Origin: Savagea serpentis
Lineage (GTDB): Bacteria; Bacillota; Bacilli; Bacillales_A; Planococcaceae
Length of the DNA: 64,000 nt
Reading direction: 5' to 3'
NCBI RefSeq assembly: GCF_015351395.1
Contig: NZ_JADKPV010000001.1
Coordinates: 620,001 to 684,000, forward strand
The notes below the pieces were generated by a model. That model saw only the letters and a program-made list of their open reading frames with translations, made no database searches and was not told the DNA's origin. Below are positions 44,215 to 53,795 of the stretch, in pieces. The translations under genes were made by a program, and so were the position numbers. How positions within the stretch are numbered: position 1 is the first letter of the stretch; every line of letters starts with the position of its first letter.

Positions 44215-47200
44215 ATATGTCGCCAATCAATTAACACAATTTTTTCAAGAAGAAGTAAAGAAAGAAAATGTCGGACGTTACTATTTGCAATTACCGAGCA
44301 TCGACATTTCCGAGAAATTGTTCGAAATATTTGAAGCGATGTCGGTTGCGAAGCCATTCATTTATAAGCACGAGGAAGGGTCTGAAACGTATGAAACGAT
44401 CGCGTTACATTACGGAGAATATAAATATGTCATGGCGGTCGTCAATGACAATATTGCTCCTTCCTTTTTAGTAACATTGCGAAATGCGATGAGTTTACAA
44501 AAAGGGCAATGGGAAAATACTTCTCTCGTTTTGTTAACATCGTCCGTACAAGACTCGATTAAAGACGGGAGTATCCATTTAATTAATGAAGGGATGCCTC
44601 TACATGTCACACGCTTTATCGGGGCATTAGAACGAATTATAGAAGAAGATGTGAAAGATCCCGTTAGTCGCAAAATGATTCAGCATTTTTTAAAGCGTCG
44701 AGAACGTGAATATACGTTGGAAAACACAACATTTTTAGATTTTGAAGAAGTGTTACAAATTGCGAATAAAGAAAAAGTCACACCGAAAGACTATTTTAGC
44801 TTGCAATACTTTCCGGATAGTGAATTAATGCGCTTATTAAGTGAGCAAGAACTATTAAAAGAACAGTCAGCGAGTTGGAAAAAGAAAGAACGAGAAATAG
44901 AAAAGCGTCTCGATATCAATACAGCCCTTCACCATGACATTGAACAAATTCGAGAGTTAGGAAGTGCGAAAGAAGAATTAGAAAACCGTTTTGGAAACGG
45001 TAGAAAACAATTACAGCCTAAAAAGGATGAAGAGAAAGACGTCTGGTACGAGACAGATTTAACGAAAATTATCCAATGGGAAGAAGAAGTAAAGAGCAGT
45101 CGAGCGATTGAATTGTATGCCGATCAAATCACTTGCACGACAGATGAGGTGACGATGTGGAAACGTCCAAAATCATCAACTGCAGCAGGTATGCGAGAAT
45201 GGAATATACTTTTGTTTTCGGAACAAAGGCAAGATGAAATAGAATTAATCATTCCGTTCAGTTTGAATACAAAAGTGAGTTTTCTATCCAATCAAGCGAG
45301 AAAATTTACATCAACGAGTGGCAAGAAATTAAAAGTGACATTAGAAATGAAAGATGGCGCAGATTTTTATCGTGTTTTGTATCGCCATGAAAATGAATCG
45401 CGCATGCGTTATATCTTTAGTATTTTAGTGCTTCAAGATAAGCCAGAGTTTTTACAATCAGTCAGTCAAAGTTATACGATCAATACGCAAAGTAAAGCGA
45501 AGTATGCGTTAACGATTGAGGGAAATGAAACGCCGATCATTTTAGGAGAATCAGAACGAGTAGAAGAAGTGGAGATTACAGAGTCTGAACAGACGATCGT
45601 TTATGAAGGAAAGAGCTTACAATTAAAATTACATCCTTCTGCCATTGAAGAGTCGGACACGACAAAAATGTATGTCCGTACACCAAACTATGAGTTACCG
45701 ATTGTTATTAAAGATGAGACGATGACGATTGTTCCGAAGTTTGCTCGTGATATTTGGATAGAAAAATTCCAATCGACCGAGACGATTCCGTTTTCTGATG
45801 ACTTTAGCCAAGCGTACATTTCCGATTATCCTTATTCTACTCATTCTACTGAGCGACCGTATTTAGAGTTGGAACGTCGCTGGGTGAAAGAAGGTTGGTA
45901 TTATGCTGAGATGCAAGATGGTCAATGGACACCTATCCCACTCACTTTGCCGTCTAGCATCGAGCGAGCATATGAACGCATATTGAATTTGAGTAGAGAC
46001 ATCGATGCCCCTTTCACTTTTATTTATTATGAAGGGGAGTTGCGTGAAGCGGTTCAAGCATTGATTACCTCTTACATTCAAGAAATTCAAAGTATCCAAA
46101 ACGATACTTTATTAACTGAGGCACAACGAAATTTATTTAAACTCGGTCGCTTAGATAATGGAGAAGAACTGATTTATACAAGTTTGTCTCCGATGAATAT
46201 GGCGTATCAACTCGCGAGTCAACAATTGATGGCGAATGAAAAACTTTCTAAAAATACGATTGAGCGCATCCGAAAATCACATGTCTTACCTTATTTACAA
46301 GCGAATGATCGTTTATATAAGCCAGTGTCTCATGATGTTTTACCAGAATGGACAGTTTATAAAAATAGTGAAACGGTTCAAGTGGGAGAGGCGAATCAAT
46401 TTTTAGCTCATGTCGTGAAAGAGAAAATTGAGCAGTTTTTAGAATACTATCCGTATTTATTTGCTATATCGAAGCGGACGCCATTCAAAATGAATATCGT
46501 CAACATTCCAGACGATTATGAAATCGTGAAAGGGATCGTTCAACTGTATATGCAAGAAATCCGAAAAGGTGCAGAGTTACAAGCAATGCGTCCGATTGAA
46601 ATTACAAGTTATATGAAATCAGGAACGAGCGCTTTTGAAACCTTTATTCAACTCGCAACGGTAGAACAAGCGGAAGCTTTTTTACAAAATGTATCGTTTA
46701 AAAATAAGTTTGAACTAGAACGAGATGTCTTTATTCATTTACAACGTTTAATTCGCTTCTCAAAACAGTCGTTTACAGATGAAGTAAAGTATGCTCATTT
46801 ATCATTTTACAAAATGGATGGAAAAACAGAAGTCGTGAAACAAATGATGGATAGCTTACCGAATAGTACGTCACTGAACGGTTTGCTCGTTTCACCTTCA
46901 TCGCAATTGACAGAAGAGGGTGGGTACCGGATTGGGTTTGGTATGGGCTCTTTTGAATCGAAAAGTAAAAGCTTATTAGAATGGTTCGTTTTTTCAATGA
47001 ATGAATTCGCAGCGAATATGATGTATGAAGGGACACATCCATATCGCAAATGGCAATCCATCGCGACACGCGTCCATCAATTGAACGAGCAAAAGCTGAA
47101 TGAACTGTATAAGCAATCGCAATGGGTTACGTTTATTAATCCAGAAATGGACTTAACGTATTTTACAGAACATGAGGAAGATTTAATCGTTGTCCATTAT

Positions 47201-49390
47201 AGCGATCAACTGAGCTCTTCGATGAGTTTTGATGCGATTACAGTAACGAATAAATCGAAACAGTATGTTCAAGTCATTCAACAATTTTTAGAAGCGCATG
47301 ACATTCATCCGACACAAGAGGAAATCGAAGAAACGATTAAAGCATTTAACGTCTTTAACGGTGAATGGTTGCTGCGTGCTGTTCAAAATAAGGCGTACGA
47401 TAAACGTGAAAAAATGAGTGTATTGTCTGCGTTAAAACAAGCACTTCGCTATTTCACAGAGCAAGCACACAGCATTCATTGGGTTCCAATCTCGATGGAA
47501 GAGATTGTACGTGTTTCAAATGCGATTCATTTAAGCAAAAAAGACGGTTTATTTTCAGGAATGACGATCGGTCATCATGGAAATTGTAGCGATGATTTAT
47601 TAATGATGGGGTATGAAATTGATGAAGACGGTGAAATAGCGGTCCATTTATATCCGATTGAAGTGAAAATTGGACATAATGAATCTTCGGTAATTAGTAA
47701 AGGCATTGAACAAGTGAAAGCGTTAAATGCACGACTGCGCGATGTATTAGAACGAGATACATTTGAAAGTCGTTTCATGCGTCATTTCTTTATGCAACGT
47801 CTCATTACAAATGCGAAAAAAATGCATGAACAACAATTTTACGGAGAACCGATGGCAGAAGAAGTTGAATATCGATTGCTCAACAATGATTTCTATATGA
47901 CGAACGCTCACCAACATTTATTCGGAGACGGTCTCGTTTTATCCTTTAAGAAAGATCAATATGTAGAAGATATTACACGTTTAAAAGGAGTCGTCGTTGC
48001 GACATATCCAGAACAATTAGGCTATGAGTTGTTGACAAAATCAATGACGGATATATTTGCAATGAAAGAATTTACGTATGATATACCGGCTACTCCACGT
48101 GAAGAGACGGTCATTTCACCAATGGAAGAACGAGAGAACATCGTTGAAATAGAAGAACAAATACCAAATAAAGTAGCAGAACCTGAAAGAGGCGAGCAGC
48201 AGGATACTCATTCAACGTTACCTAAAACAATAGTGGATGAACCCGTTCCGCTAGAGCCTTCGCCTGCAGAACCTGTTCCTGAAACAATCAGCGAAAGTCG
48301 TCCACTCATCGGTGCGACAAATGCAGGGATGAACATTTATTGGGAATTTGACCATAAAGGTTTAAGCAATCGTCATTTAGTGATCGGAGGACGTAGCGGT
48401 CAAGGGAAGACGTACTTCATTCAATCTTTACTCATGGACTTACACGATGCGAAACAACCGTCTCTCATCATTGACTATTCTGCAAGTTATACGCGGCATC
48501 AATTAGAAGAACAGTTCGTCCAGCATGTCGGCGAACATTTAAAAGAACGCGTCGTATATATCGATAAAATGCCCATTAATCCATTTAAACGAAGAATGAA
48601 GTTTGTCGCTGGGAGAGAAACACCAGAGCCTGCGAACGAAACAGCGAACCGTGTAGTGGAAGTATTTGCCTCGGTGTACCGCTCGTTTGGAGACCAACAA
48701 AAAATGACATTATACCGCGCGATTCGAAATGGGATCGAAAAGTATGAAGACCATATGACGCTCACGTTGTTAATGGACGAATTATCTTTATTGGAAGATA
48801 GTCAAAAGTCAGTGGTCACTTCAATTCAATCTCGTTTAACACAGCTCGTTGACATGGATCCGTTCGATTACACTTCCGAAAATAATTGGGAAGACTTGTT
48901 CACCTCAAACGGACAAGTCAATATTATTCAGTTAGACGGTTATGAACAAATTGAAATTAAAAAAGTGTTAACTGAATTTATTTTATGGGACTTGTGGTAT
49001 TTCATGTTGAGCAACCACGAAGACCGTCCCGTCGCTGTCGTTTTAGATGAGGCACAAAATTTAAGTTTTGCACAAGGTGCTCCGTCTAACTTAATATTGC
49101 GAGAAGGACGAAAATTTGGTTGGTCTGCCTGGTTTGCTACTCAAACATTTAGTCAATTTACGACGGAAGAATTGGCGGTATTTGAGAACGCGGGAACGAA
49201 AATTTACTTTAATCCAGCGGAAAGTGAAGTACGCTCGATATCAAAACGTCTAGGTGGCGATTTTGAAGAAGTATTACGTTCCCTCAAAAAAGGGCAATGC
49301 TTCGTAAGCGGACAATTTTTAGAAGGAACTGAGTTAGGATCACCGAAGCAATACGTCGTTCAAGTACCCCCAATGAATAATAGAAAATAA
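44195..49390 (+). CDS. dptH: DNA phosphorothioation-dependent restriction protein DptH (HerA/FtsK-like ATPase)
   Basis: A 1731-residue protein. About 1350 N-terminal residues carry no motif I can name. An acidic, Pro/Glu-rich linker near 1310-1370 joins them to a C-terminal HerA/FtsK-like motor. Walker A GRSGQGKT is at 1399-1406 and Walker B VVLDEAQNL around Asp1618-Glu1619, with SAWFATQTFSQF and the FNPAESEVR arginine-finger-type region after it. Length and design match DptH. ATG 44195 with GGGGATG upstream is preferred over upstream GTG/ATG codons. A terminator ends the operon at 49396-49433. No frameshift is seen in over 5 kb, so the module appears intact. Confidence 0.85.
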   Translation: MSNQFYKYVANQLTQFFQEEVKKENVGRYYLQLPSIDISEKLFEIFEAMSVAKPFIYKHEEGSETYETIALHYGEYKYVMAVVNDNIAPSFLVTLRNAMSLQKGQWENTSLVLLTSSVQDSIKDGSIHLINEGMPLHVTRFIGALERIIEEDVKDPVSRKMIQHFLKRREREYTLENTTFLDFEEVLQIANKEKVTPKDYFSLQYFPDSELMRLLSEQELLKEQSASWKKKEREIEKRLDINTALHHDIEQIRELGSAKEELENRFGNGRKQLQPKKDEEKDVWYETDLTKIIQWEEEVKSSRAIELYADQITCTTDEVTMWKRPKSSTAAGMREWNILLFSEQRQDEIELIIPFSLNTKVSFLSNQARKFTSTSGKKLKVTLEMKDGADFYRVLYRHENESRMRYIFSILVLQDKPEFLQSVSQSYTINTQSKAKYALTIEGNETPIILGESERVEEVEITESEQTIVYEGKSLQLKLHPSAIEESDTTKMYVRTPNYELPIVIKDETMTIVPKFARDIWIEKFQSTETIPFSDDFSQAYISDYPYSTHSTERPYLELERRWVKEGWYYAEMQDGQWTPIPLTLPSSIERAYERILNLSRDIDAPFTFIYYEGELREAVQALITSYIQEIQSIQNDTLLTEAQRNLFKLGRLDNGEELIYTSLSPMNMAYQLASQQLMANEKLSKNTIERIRKSHVLPYLQANDRLYKPVSHDVLPEWTVYKNSETVQVGEANQFLAHVVKEKIEQFLEYYPYLFAISKRTPFKMNIVNIPDDYEIVKGIVQLYMQEIRKGAELQAMRPIEITSYMKSGTSAFETFIQLATVEQAEAFLQNVSFKNKFELERDVFIHLQRLIRFSKQSFTDEVKYAHLSFYKMDGKTEVVKQMMDSLPNSTSLNGLLVSPSSQLTEEGGYRIGFGMGSFESKSKSLLEWFVFSMNEFAANMMYEGTHPYRKWQSIATRVHQLNEQKLNELYKQSQWVTFINPEMDLTYFTEHEEDLIVVHYSDQLSSSMSFDAITVTNKSKQYVQVIQQFLEAHDIHPTQEEIEETIKAFNVFNGEWLLRAVQNKAYDKREKMSVLSALKQALRYFTEQAHSIHWVPISMEEIVRVSNAIHLSKKDGLFSGMTIGHHGNCSDDLLMMGYEIDEDGEIAVHLYPIEVKIGHNESSVISKGIEQVKALNARLRDVLERDTFESRFMRHFFMQRLITNAKKMHEQQFYGEPMAEEVEYRLLNNDFYMTNAHQHLFGDGLVLSFKKDQYVEDITRLKGVVVATYPEQLGYELLTKSMTDIFAMKEFTYDIPATPREETVISPMEERENIVEIEEQIPNKVAEPERGEQQDTHSTLPKTIVDEPVPLEPSPAEPVPETISESRPLIGATNAGMNIYWEFDHKGLSNRHLVIGGRSGQGKTYFIQSLLMDLHDAKQPSLIIDYSASYTRHQLEEQFVQHVGEHLKERVVYIDKMPINPFKRRMKFVAGRETPEPANETANRVVEVFASVYRSFGDQQKMTLYRAIRNGIEKYEDHMTLTLLMDELSLLEDSQKSVVTSIQSRLTQLVDMDPFDYTSENNWEDLFTSNGQVNIIQLDGYEQIEIKKVLTEFILWDLWYFMLSNHEDRPVAVVLDEAQNLSFAQGAPSNLILREGRKFGWSAWFATQTFSQFTTEELAVFENAGTKIYFNPAESEVRSISKRLGGDFEEVLRSLKKGQCFVSGQFLEGTELGSPKQYVVQVPPMNNRK

Positions 49391-49395
49391 TAATT

Positions 49396-49433
49396 AAACC
49401 AGTGTCTCTTTTGAAGGGCACTGGTTTTGTTTT
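49396..49433 (+). terminator. Terminator of the dptFGH operon
   Basis: AAACCAGTG (49396-49404) pairs with CACTGGTTT (49419-49427) and a T-rich tail follows. Confidence 0.82.
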
Positions 49434-49531
49434 GTATAAATACGGTGAACAGTGTAGTTTGAGAAAAATTTTAATCCATAATTTTTAGGAAAGAAATAGT
49501 AAATTTTTCTTGAAATTTCATTCTAAAATCT

Positions 49532-49639
49532 CCGTACCGTCATGTTTTGTAACGTTACGAAATGATGTGTTACAAAATGTGTCGGTATGGCCGTATCGTT
49601 ACGTTTTGTAACGTTATGAAATCGTATGTTACAAAACAT
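49532..49639 (+). repeat. Two long iteron-like direct repeats, candidate Rep binding sites/origin
   Basis: Unit 1 (49532-49580) and unit 2 (49591-49639) are 49 nt long and identical at 40 positions. Each contains TTTTGTAAC then an inverted GTTACAAAA 24 nt downstream in frame with it. The core TTTTGTAACGTTA also makes a short palindrome GTAACGTTAC in unit 1. Unit 1 is further flanked by CCGTACCG and CGGTATGG arms. An AT-rich stretch of about 200 bp separates them from the DnaD-type replication gene. The rest of the 454-bp gap 49391-49844 holds only the dptH terminator and this AT-rich DNA. Confidence 0.65.
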
Positions 49640-49844
49640 TACCCCTAATAATACCATTCTTAAAAATTACCAAAAGATGATGATATGATCTTCTATCCAT
49701 ATGTATTCTATACCGTTAATATTTAATATCCGACATAGGAAGCTTCCCAAAAAGAAAAACCAAAAAACAATCAAAACTTTTTGTCCATCTTTTGAGAAAG
49801 CTTGTCAATATAAAAAATAAAACGAAAGATGGGAGATTTGGACG

Positions 49845-50570
49845 ATGAAGATTGAAACGGAAGGAATTATGAAATATGGTTATGGCATTGTACCGAAAGC
49901 GATCATGAGAGACCAGCAGTTGAGTATTGAAGCGAAAGCGATTTATGCGTATTTAGCAACGTATTCGAATGCTGCAGGAGAAGCTTTTCCACCCGTTGAA
50001 CAAGTGTGTGACGACTTAAATATTTCACGACAACGATTGAAAAAACATCGGGAAGATTTAGAGGCGAGAGGGTATTTGACGACATTTCGAAAACGGAAGG
50101 AGGTCGGATTTACGAATAATATTTATCGGCTCAATATGATCGTGAAAAAGAAAAAACCTCAACACGATTCCATTTATCAGCTGTATAAACAACACAAACT
50201 TTTACCCCCTTCACCTGAAACGAATGACGCCTTGCATAAATGGATAGAAAAAGTAGGAGCGGATATCGTCTCGTTAGCGATCAAACGAACAGCGGAATAT
50301 TCGCGATATTGGAATTATACGAAATCAATTTTGGAAGATTGGGAACAGAAAGGATTGACGACGGTAGAGGAAGTGAAAGAAGAAATTAAACGAAGTAAAA
50401 TGACATACGGTAGAAATAACAATACATATTCGAATCGACGGGAAGAACGATTGCCGAGTTGGTGGCAAGAAGCAAAAGAAGAAACATCCCAACCTACCAT
50501 GACGAAAGAAGAAATCAATCAATTAAGAAATGAGCTCATGGAAGAACTGGGCACAAAGCCGAAAAAATAA
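49845..50570 (+). CDS. Plasmid/phage-type replication protein with winged helix and DnaD-like domain
   Basis: A 241-residue protein. The N-terminal 100 residues form a winged helix typical of replication proteins in Firmicutes plasmids, phages and integrative elements: GYGIVPKAIMRD, LSIEAKAIYAYLATYSN, then CDDLNISRQRLKKHRED and the wing. A DnaD-like helical domain spans about 105-185, with SRYWNYTKSILEDWEQKG matching the DnaD YxxxxxKxILxxW signature. The tail is charged. It likely loads or recruits DnaB-type helicase at a nearby origin, for which the repeats at 49532-49639 are the candidate. It has no integrase or partition partner here. Confidence 0.78.
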   Translation: MKIETEGIMKYGYGIVPKAIMRDQQLSIEAKAIYAYLATYSNAAGEAFPPVEQVCDDLNISRQRLKKHREDLEARGYLTTFRKRKEVGFTNNIYRLNMIVKKKKPQHDSIYQLYKQHKLLPPSPETNDALHKWIEKVGADIVSLAIKRTAEYSRYWNYTKSILEDWEQKGLTTVEEVKEEIKRSKMTYGRNNNTYSNRREERLPSWWQEAKEETSQPTMTKEEINQLRNELMEELGTKPKK

Positions 50571-50647
50571 ACGGGCTATTTTCCAAAAAAGCTATGATTC
50601 CTTCCCTTTTTCTGTATAATCAATCGTAAGAGAAGGGAGAGGGGAAG

Positions 50648-50967
50648 ATGCAAAATTTTAGTGCTTGGTCTTGGGTTTGTTTCATTTTATCCGTTGCGAT
50701 GTTGTCGATCGGCTTTTACAAAATGTACGTCTACGAATCACCGCTTATGAGTACTGGGAATATTCAGAAGGGGAAGAGGAGTTGTCCGAGCAGCAGCCAG
50801 GGCAAAATGCGTATGTCATGGACGATGGATACAATTACGTCATTAACGGAAATTATGCGATCGCCTATTTTGTATTGTTTGGCGTATTTTTCATTTCGGC
50901 TTGGCTCATTCGTGGGGTAGAACTGTTAGAACGAGCGTATGCGAATAAAGATATTTCTTTAAAATAA
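50648..50967 (+). pseudogene. Small two-helix membrane protein interrupted by a frameshift
   Basis: Two overlapping frames make one plausible protein: MQNFSAWSWVCFILSVAML and FYKMYVYESP in the first frame, then YEYWEYSEGEEELSEQQ, VMDDGYNYVINGNYAIAYF and a second membrane helix in the other. The switch is at about 50741-50746 (ACCGCT), where one missing base would restore frame. Ribosome site AGGGAGAGGGG and a TATAAT before it belong to the first frame. Related small Bacillus proteins have this two-helix order, so either the gene is broken or the assembly has a one-base error. Confidence 0.6.
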
Positions 50968-50969
50968 AC

Positions 50970-51022
50970 AATCCCTCGTTGAATCACACTTTAGAAAAAG
51001 TGGATTCAATGAGGGATTTTCA
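50970..51022. terminator. Terminator between the frameshifted gene and the convergent membrane gene
   Basis: AATCCCTCGTTGAATC (50970-50985) pairs with GATTCAATGAGGGATT (51003-51018) with one mismatch. Confidence 0.82.
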
Positions 51023-51050
51023 TCGAAATTGCAAGATAAGACAACATGAT

Positions 51051-51257
51051 TTATTTTTTGCGTTTTTTGTAAAAATAAAAGATTATGAGTAAAAGGGAAA
51101 GTACATAACCAATGGATGATACGAGATTAATAGTATCGGAAGTGATGTCGGAGGAATGCTGGGTTAGTAATAAAGCTAATCGTATGAGAGATGTGCCGAT
51201 CGCCACACCAAAAGCGAACCATGCGATAAAATGTAGAGAATATTTCCTTTCTTTCAT
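51051..51257 (-). CDS. Very small membrane protein of unknown function
   Basis: A 68-residue protein with two hydrophobic helices (about 7-29 and 42-61) and a Lys/Arg tail. No family recognised. ATG 51257 follows a GGGGGTG site; the longer frame from TTG 51272 is less likely. It lies 33 bp after the gene at 51291-51872 on the same strand, so the two probably share a transcript. Confidence 0.55.
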   Translation of the reverse strand: MKERKYSLHFIAWFAFGVAIGTSLIRLALLLTQHSSDITSDTINLVSSIGYVLSLLLIIFYFYKKRKK

Positions 51258-51290
51258 CGATTTCACCCCCAATTTGTTTTTAGTTATGAA

Positions 51291-51872
51291 TCATTCGTGT
51301 AAAGGGACCTTCATCACGCCAAAATAAACGGCATTCTCTTTTTCGTTTACTTCATAAGTTCCATCATTTAAACGTGTAATCGTTTCTCGGTTATGTTCGC
51401 TCGATACTCGTAAAGTGGTTTCATTGACATGTTTATACAAAAGCGGAAATTGTTCTTTATAGATGATGACGCTCAATTGCTTCATGTCCTTGTACTCTGT
51501 TGGTGTCACATATTTTTCGAAAATATAATGTTCTTGAACCTCAGGGTGTTGAATAGGAGTCAAATTTTTTTGTGTAATCATAGCGATAAACCAAATATAA
51601 AACGAAAAAGTCGTCATTAAGAGAAGGATAAGAGAAGGGAGTTTATTTTTAAAAAGTATCGCCGCACTTAAACTTCCTATGATCCCCATGAAAAGATCTG
51701 TCGTCCAAGCGATATCCCACAAATTTAATTGTAGTTTTCTAGAGTAAATGACAAAATCGAATGTTTGCACGACGATGATCATTACAATTCTAAGGATGAA
51801 ATACGCCATAAAAAGAAGAAAGGGTGGAAGAAAGAGAAGTGTTCTCATAGAGAGAACGTCCTTACATTTCAT
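51291..51872 (-). CDS. Hypothetical membrane protein with exported C-terminal domain
   Basis: A 193-residue protein with three hydrophobic segments in the first 100 residues (about 9-38, 52-72, 79-98). A soluble domain of about 90 residues follows, with YKDMKQLSVIIYKEQF and ENAVYFGVMKVPL at the end. No domain recognised. GAGGTG lies 5 nt before the ATG. First gene of a two-gene unit with the small membrane protein at 51051-51257. Confidence 0.6.
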   Translation of the reverse strand: MKCKDVLSMRTLLFLPPFLLFMAYFILRIVMIIVVQTFDFVIYSRKLQLNLWDIAWTTDLFMGIIGSLSAAILFKNKLPSLILLLMTTFSFYIWFIAMITQKNLTPIQHPEVQEHYIFEKYVTPTEYKDMKQLSVIIYKEQFPLLYKHVNETTLRVSSEHNRETITRLNDGTYEVNEKENAVYFGVMKVPLHE

Positions 51873-51988
51873 ATAAACACCTCGAGTTGAGTAGATTTCT
51901 AATATATGGATATATGCTTAGTGTACCATAAAATGGATGGCATCTTTAAAAGTGATAGAAACTATTAAAAAAATATAGACTTTAAAAT

Positions 51989-52033
51989 AAAACGGCTTAC
52001 ACGTTGAATCATGACATGTGGAAGCCGTTTTTG
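51989..52033. terminator. Terminator after the glycosyltransferase operon
   Basis: AAAACGGCTTACAC (51989-52002) pairs with GTGGAAGCCGTTTT (52018-52031) except one central pair. It lies at the 3' side of the minus-strand operon ending at 52102. Confidence 0.75.
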
Positions 52034-52101
52034 TTAAGTAACATCATTCCTATTTGCAAGTTTTATTAATAATATTCAAATCAGTATATTATTTTCGAAT
52101 T

Positions 52102-53196
52102 TTATACTGAAACCGTTTGTACTTGTTCGATAATGTGTGCGAGGGCTTCGGTGGCGTTCATTTCGAACTGGGCTTCGTATCGATCGCACGCTTCGTGAAA
52201 AGTGGCGTTTTGTTTTTCGAGTTCGAGTGCAGTCCCTTCCGTTAAGTCGATTTGTTGAACGAGTCCACGCGCTTGTAAGTAGTGGAAGTTTTCTTGTTCA
52301 GGACCAGGTAAAAAATGATCGATGTAAATCGGGAGACGTTTATGAATAAGTTCGGTCATCGTCACACCGCCTGGCTTTGTAATGACTGCGTCCATCCGGT
52401 CGTATAACTCATTCATTTGCTCGCGGTTTTTTAAGTACGGAATCGCATGGAGTCGCGGATGGTTAGTCGCTTGAATTTTTTCGTATAATGTTTGATTGCT
52501 GCCACATAAAATGTTGAAATGATGACTTTCGTACATATGTAGAAGTTGATGTACTTGTTCGAGGTCCATAAAGCCCACATTACCTCCTGCGATCAGTAAT
52601 TGTTGACCGACGTCTTGCAAAGGTTTCGGGATGAAAATTTCGTCATCAATCGGCACGCCAGTTACGAAAATATGCTCCGCTTGTTGACCGTATTCATCGA
52701 TTAATAACTGTTTCGCTTCTACGTGAGGAACGAGATGGTAGTCACTCGTTGATTTCGCCCAAACATCATTCATGAAAAAGTCTGTATATACATTGACGAC
52801 AGGTGGTACGAACGTTCCTTTGTCGCGCAATGCGCTCAAAATACTAGACGGGAAAGCGTGCGAACATAAAATGAGGTCCGGGCGTTTTTCGTCGAGTAAT
52901 TTTTTCATCGAGCGAATGAAAAGTGGTGTTAAAATCGGCATTTTTTCTTTTTTCTTCTTCTTGCAAGAATTGACGTTTTTCTCATATATAAATTGATACG
53001 ATTGTGGATTTTTTTGAATCCAACGAATGTATGTCGTGCCGACGATTTTTTCAAGTAATGGGTTCGTATAAGAGAGTAAGTCGACAATTTCAATATGTGT
53101 CGCAGGGTTGGTTTTTGTAATTTTTCGTTGTACCGTTTCCGCGACGACAGAGTGTCCCGTTGGAAAGCGGAAGAGTGGTAAAATTAAAATGTTCAT
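52102..53196 (-). CDS. MGDG-synthase/UgtP-like glycosyltransferase (GT28)
   Basis: A 364-residue glycosyltransferase of the MGDG_synth plus GT28 C-terminal type, as in processive diacylglycerol glucosyltransferase UgtP. Marks are FPTGHSVVAETVQRKI at the N-terminus, DLILCSHAFPSSILSAL, VTGVPIDDEIF near 185, the GGNVGF loop and the nucleotide-sugar region KPGGVTMTELIHKRLPI. UgtP makes glucolipids that anchor lipoteichoic acid; here the acceptor is not proven. It overlaps the DedA gene by 4 bp. The sequence lies slightly below typical UgtP length (about 380). Confidence 0.8.
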   Translation of the reverse strand: MNILILPLFRFPTGHSVVAETVQRKITKTNPATHIEIVDLLSYTNPLLEKIVGTTYIRWIQKNPQSYQFIYEKNVNSCKKKKKEKMPILTPLFIRSMKKLLDEKRPDLILCSHAFPSSILSALRDKGTFVPPVVNVYTDFFMNDVWAKSTSDYHLVPHVEAKQLLIDEYGQQAEHIFVTGVPIDDEIFIPKPLQDVGQQLLIAGGNVGFMDLEQVHQLLHMYESHHFNILCGSNQTLYEKIQATNHPRLHAIPYLKNREQMNELYDRMDAVITKPGGVTMTELIHKRLPIYIDHFLPGPEQENFHYLQARGLVQQIDLTEGTALELEKQNATFHEACDRYEAQFEMNATEALAHIIEQVQTVSV

Positions 53197-53795
53197 GATA
53201 CAGGCTCCTTTTTCAGTCGTTTTTGAATTGTTTGATAAATGAAATGAATAATAAAAAGTCCGAATAAAATAAAACCGATCGACGAAATGTAAACTGGAGG
53301 AATGTTAAAACGTGCGGCGACATAGTAGCCGAGCAATACGTAAGGAATGACCCATAAAATAGCCCCTAGGCAAGAAAATAAAGTAAAGCGTAGAACAGGA
53401 AGTTGTGTCGTCCCTGCTAAATAAGGGCTCACTTGTCTAACTCCTGGCAAAAAGTAGCCGAAGACGAGCGTACGGCGACTTCGCGTCTTATATTTGTACA
53501 TGACCGTCTCCCATTTGTCTTTCGGCAAGCCGATCCACGGACCGATTTTTTCGAGAGCAGGTCGTCCAATCCATCGCCCTGCTGCGTAGGCGACGAGCAT
53601 ACCGGCAATCGCACCACCAATCGAAGTTAATGAAGCGAGAGGGAGCGACATATGATGACTCGCAGCGCTCATGCCGATAATGACGAGCAATGATTCCTCG
53701 GGGGCGGGAATGCCGACAATGCCAAAAAATAAGCTAATAAAAACGAGGAAATAGCCGTATGTTGCGAAAGCCCCTGTAATCGTTTCGATCGTCAT
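53193..53795 (-). CDS. DedA-family membrane protein
   Basis: A 200-residue DedA protein with about five membrane segments. Family landmarks are GIPAPEESLLVIIGMSAA near the N-terminus, the AAGRWIGRPALE segment and FGYFLPGVRQVSPYLAGTT, with the conserved Arg and Pro of the re-entrant loop. DedA proteins are linked to lipid carrier or phospholipid flipping. Overlaps with the deacetylase gene upstream and the glycosyltransferase gene downstream by 4 bp show one tightly coupled operon concerned with envelope lipids or glycans. Confidence 0.87.
   Translation of the reverse strand: MTIETITGAFATYGYFLVFISLFFGIVGIPAPEESLLVIIGMSAASHHMSLPLASLTSIGGAIAGMLVAYAAGRWIGRPALEKIGPWIGLPKDKWETVMYKYKTRSRRTLVFGYFLPGVRQVSPYLAGTTQLPVLRFTLFSCLGAILWVIPYVLLGYYVAARFNIPPVYISSIGFILFGLFIIHFIYQTIQKRLKKEPVS

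Noticed and set aside
49532-49639. CRISPR-like repeat pair
   Set aside because: Only two units, each with internal dyad symmetry and a 10-nt gap, and no cas gene; iterons or operator sites fit better.
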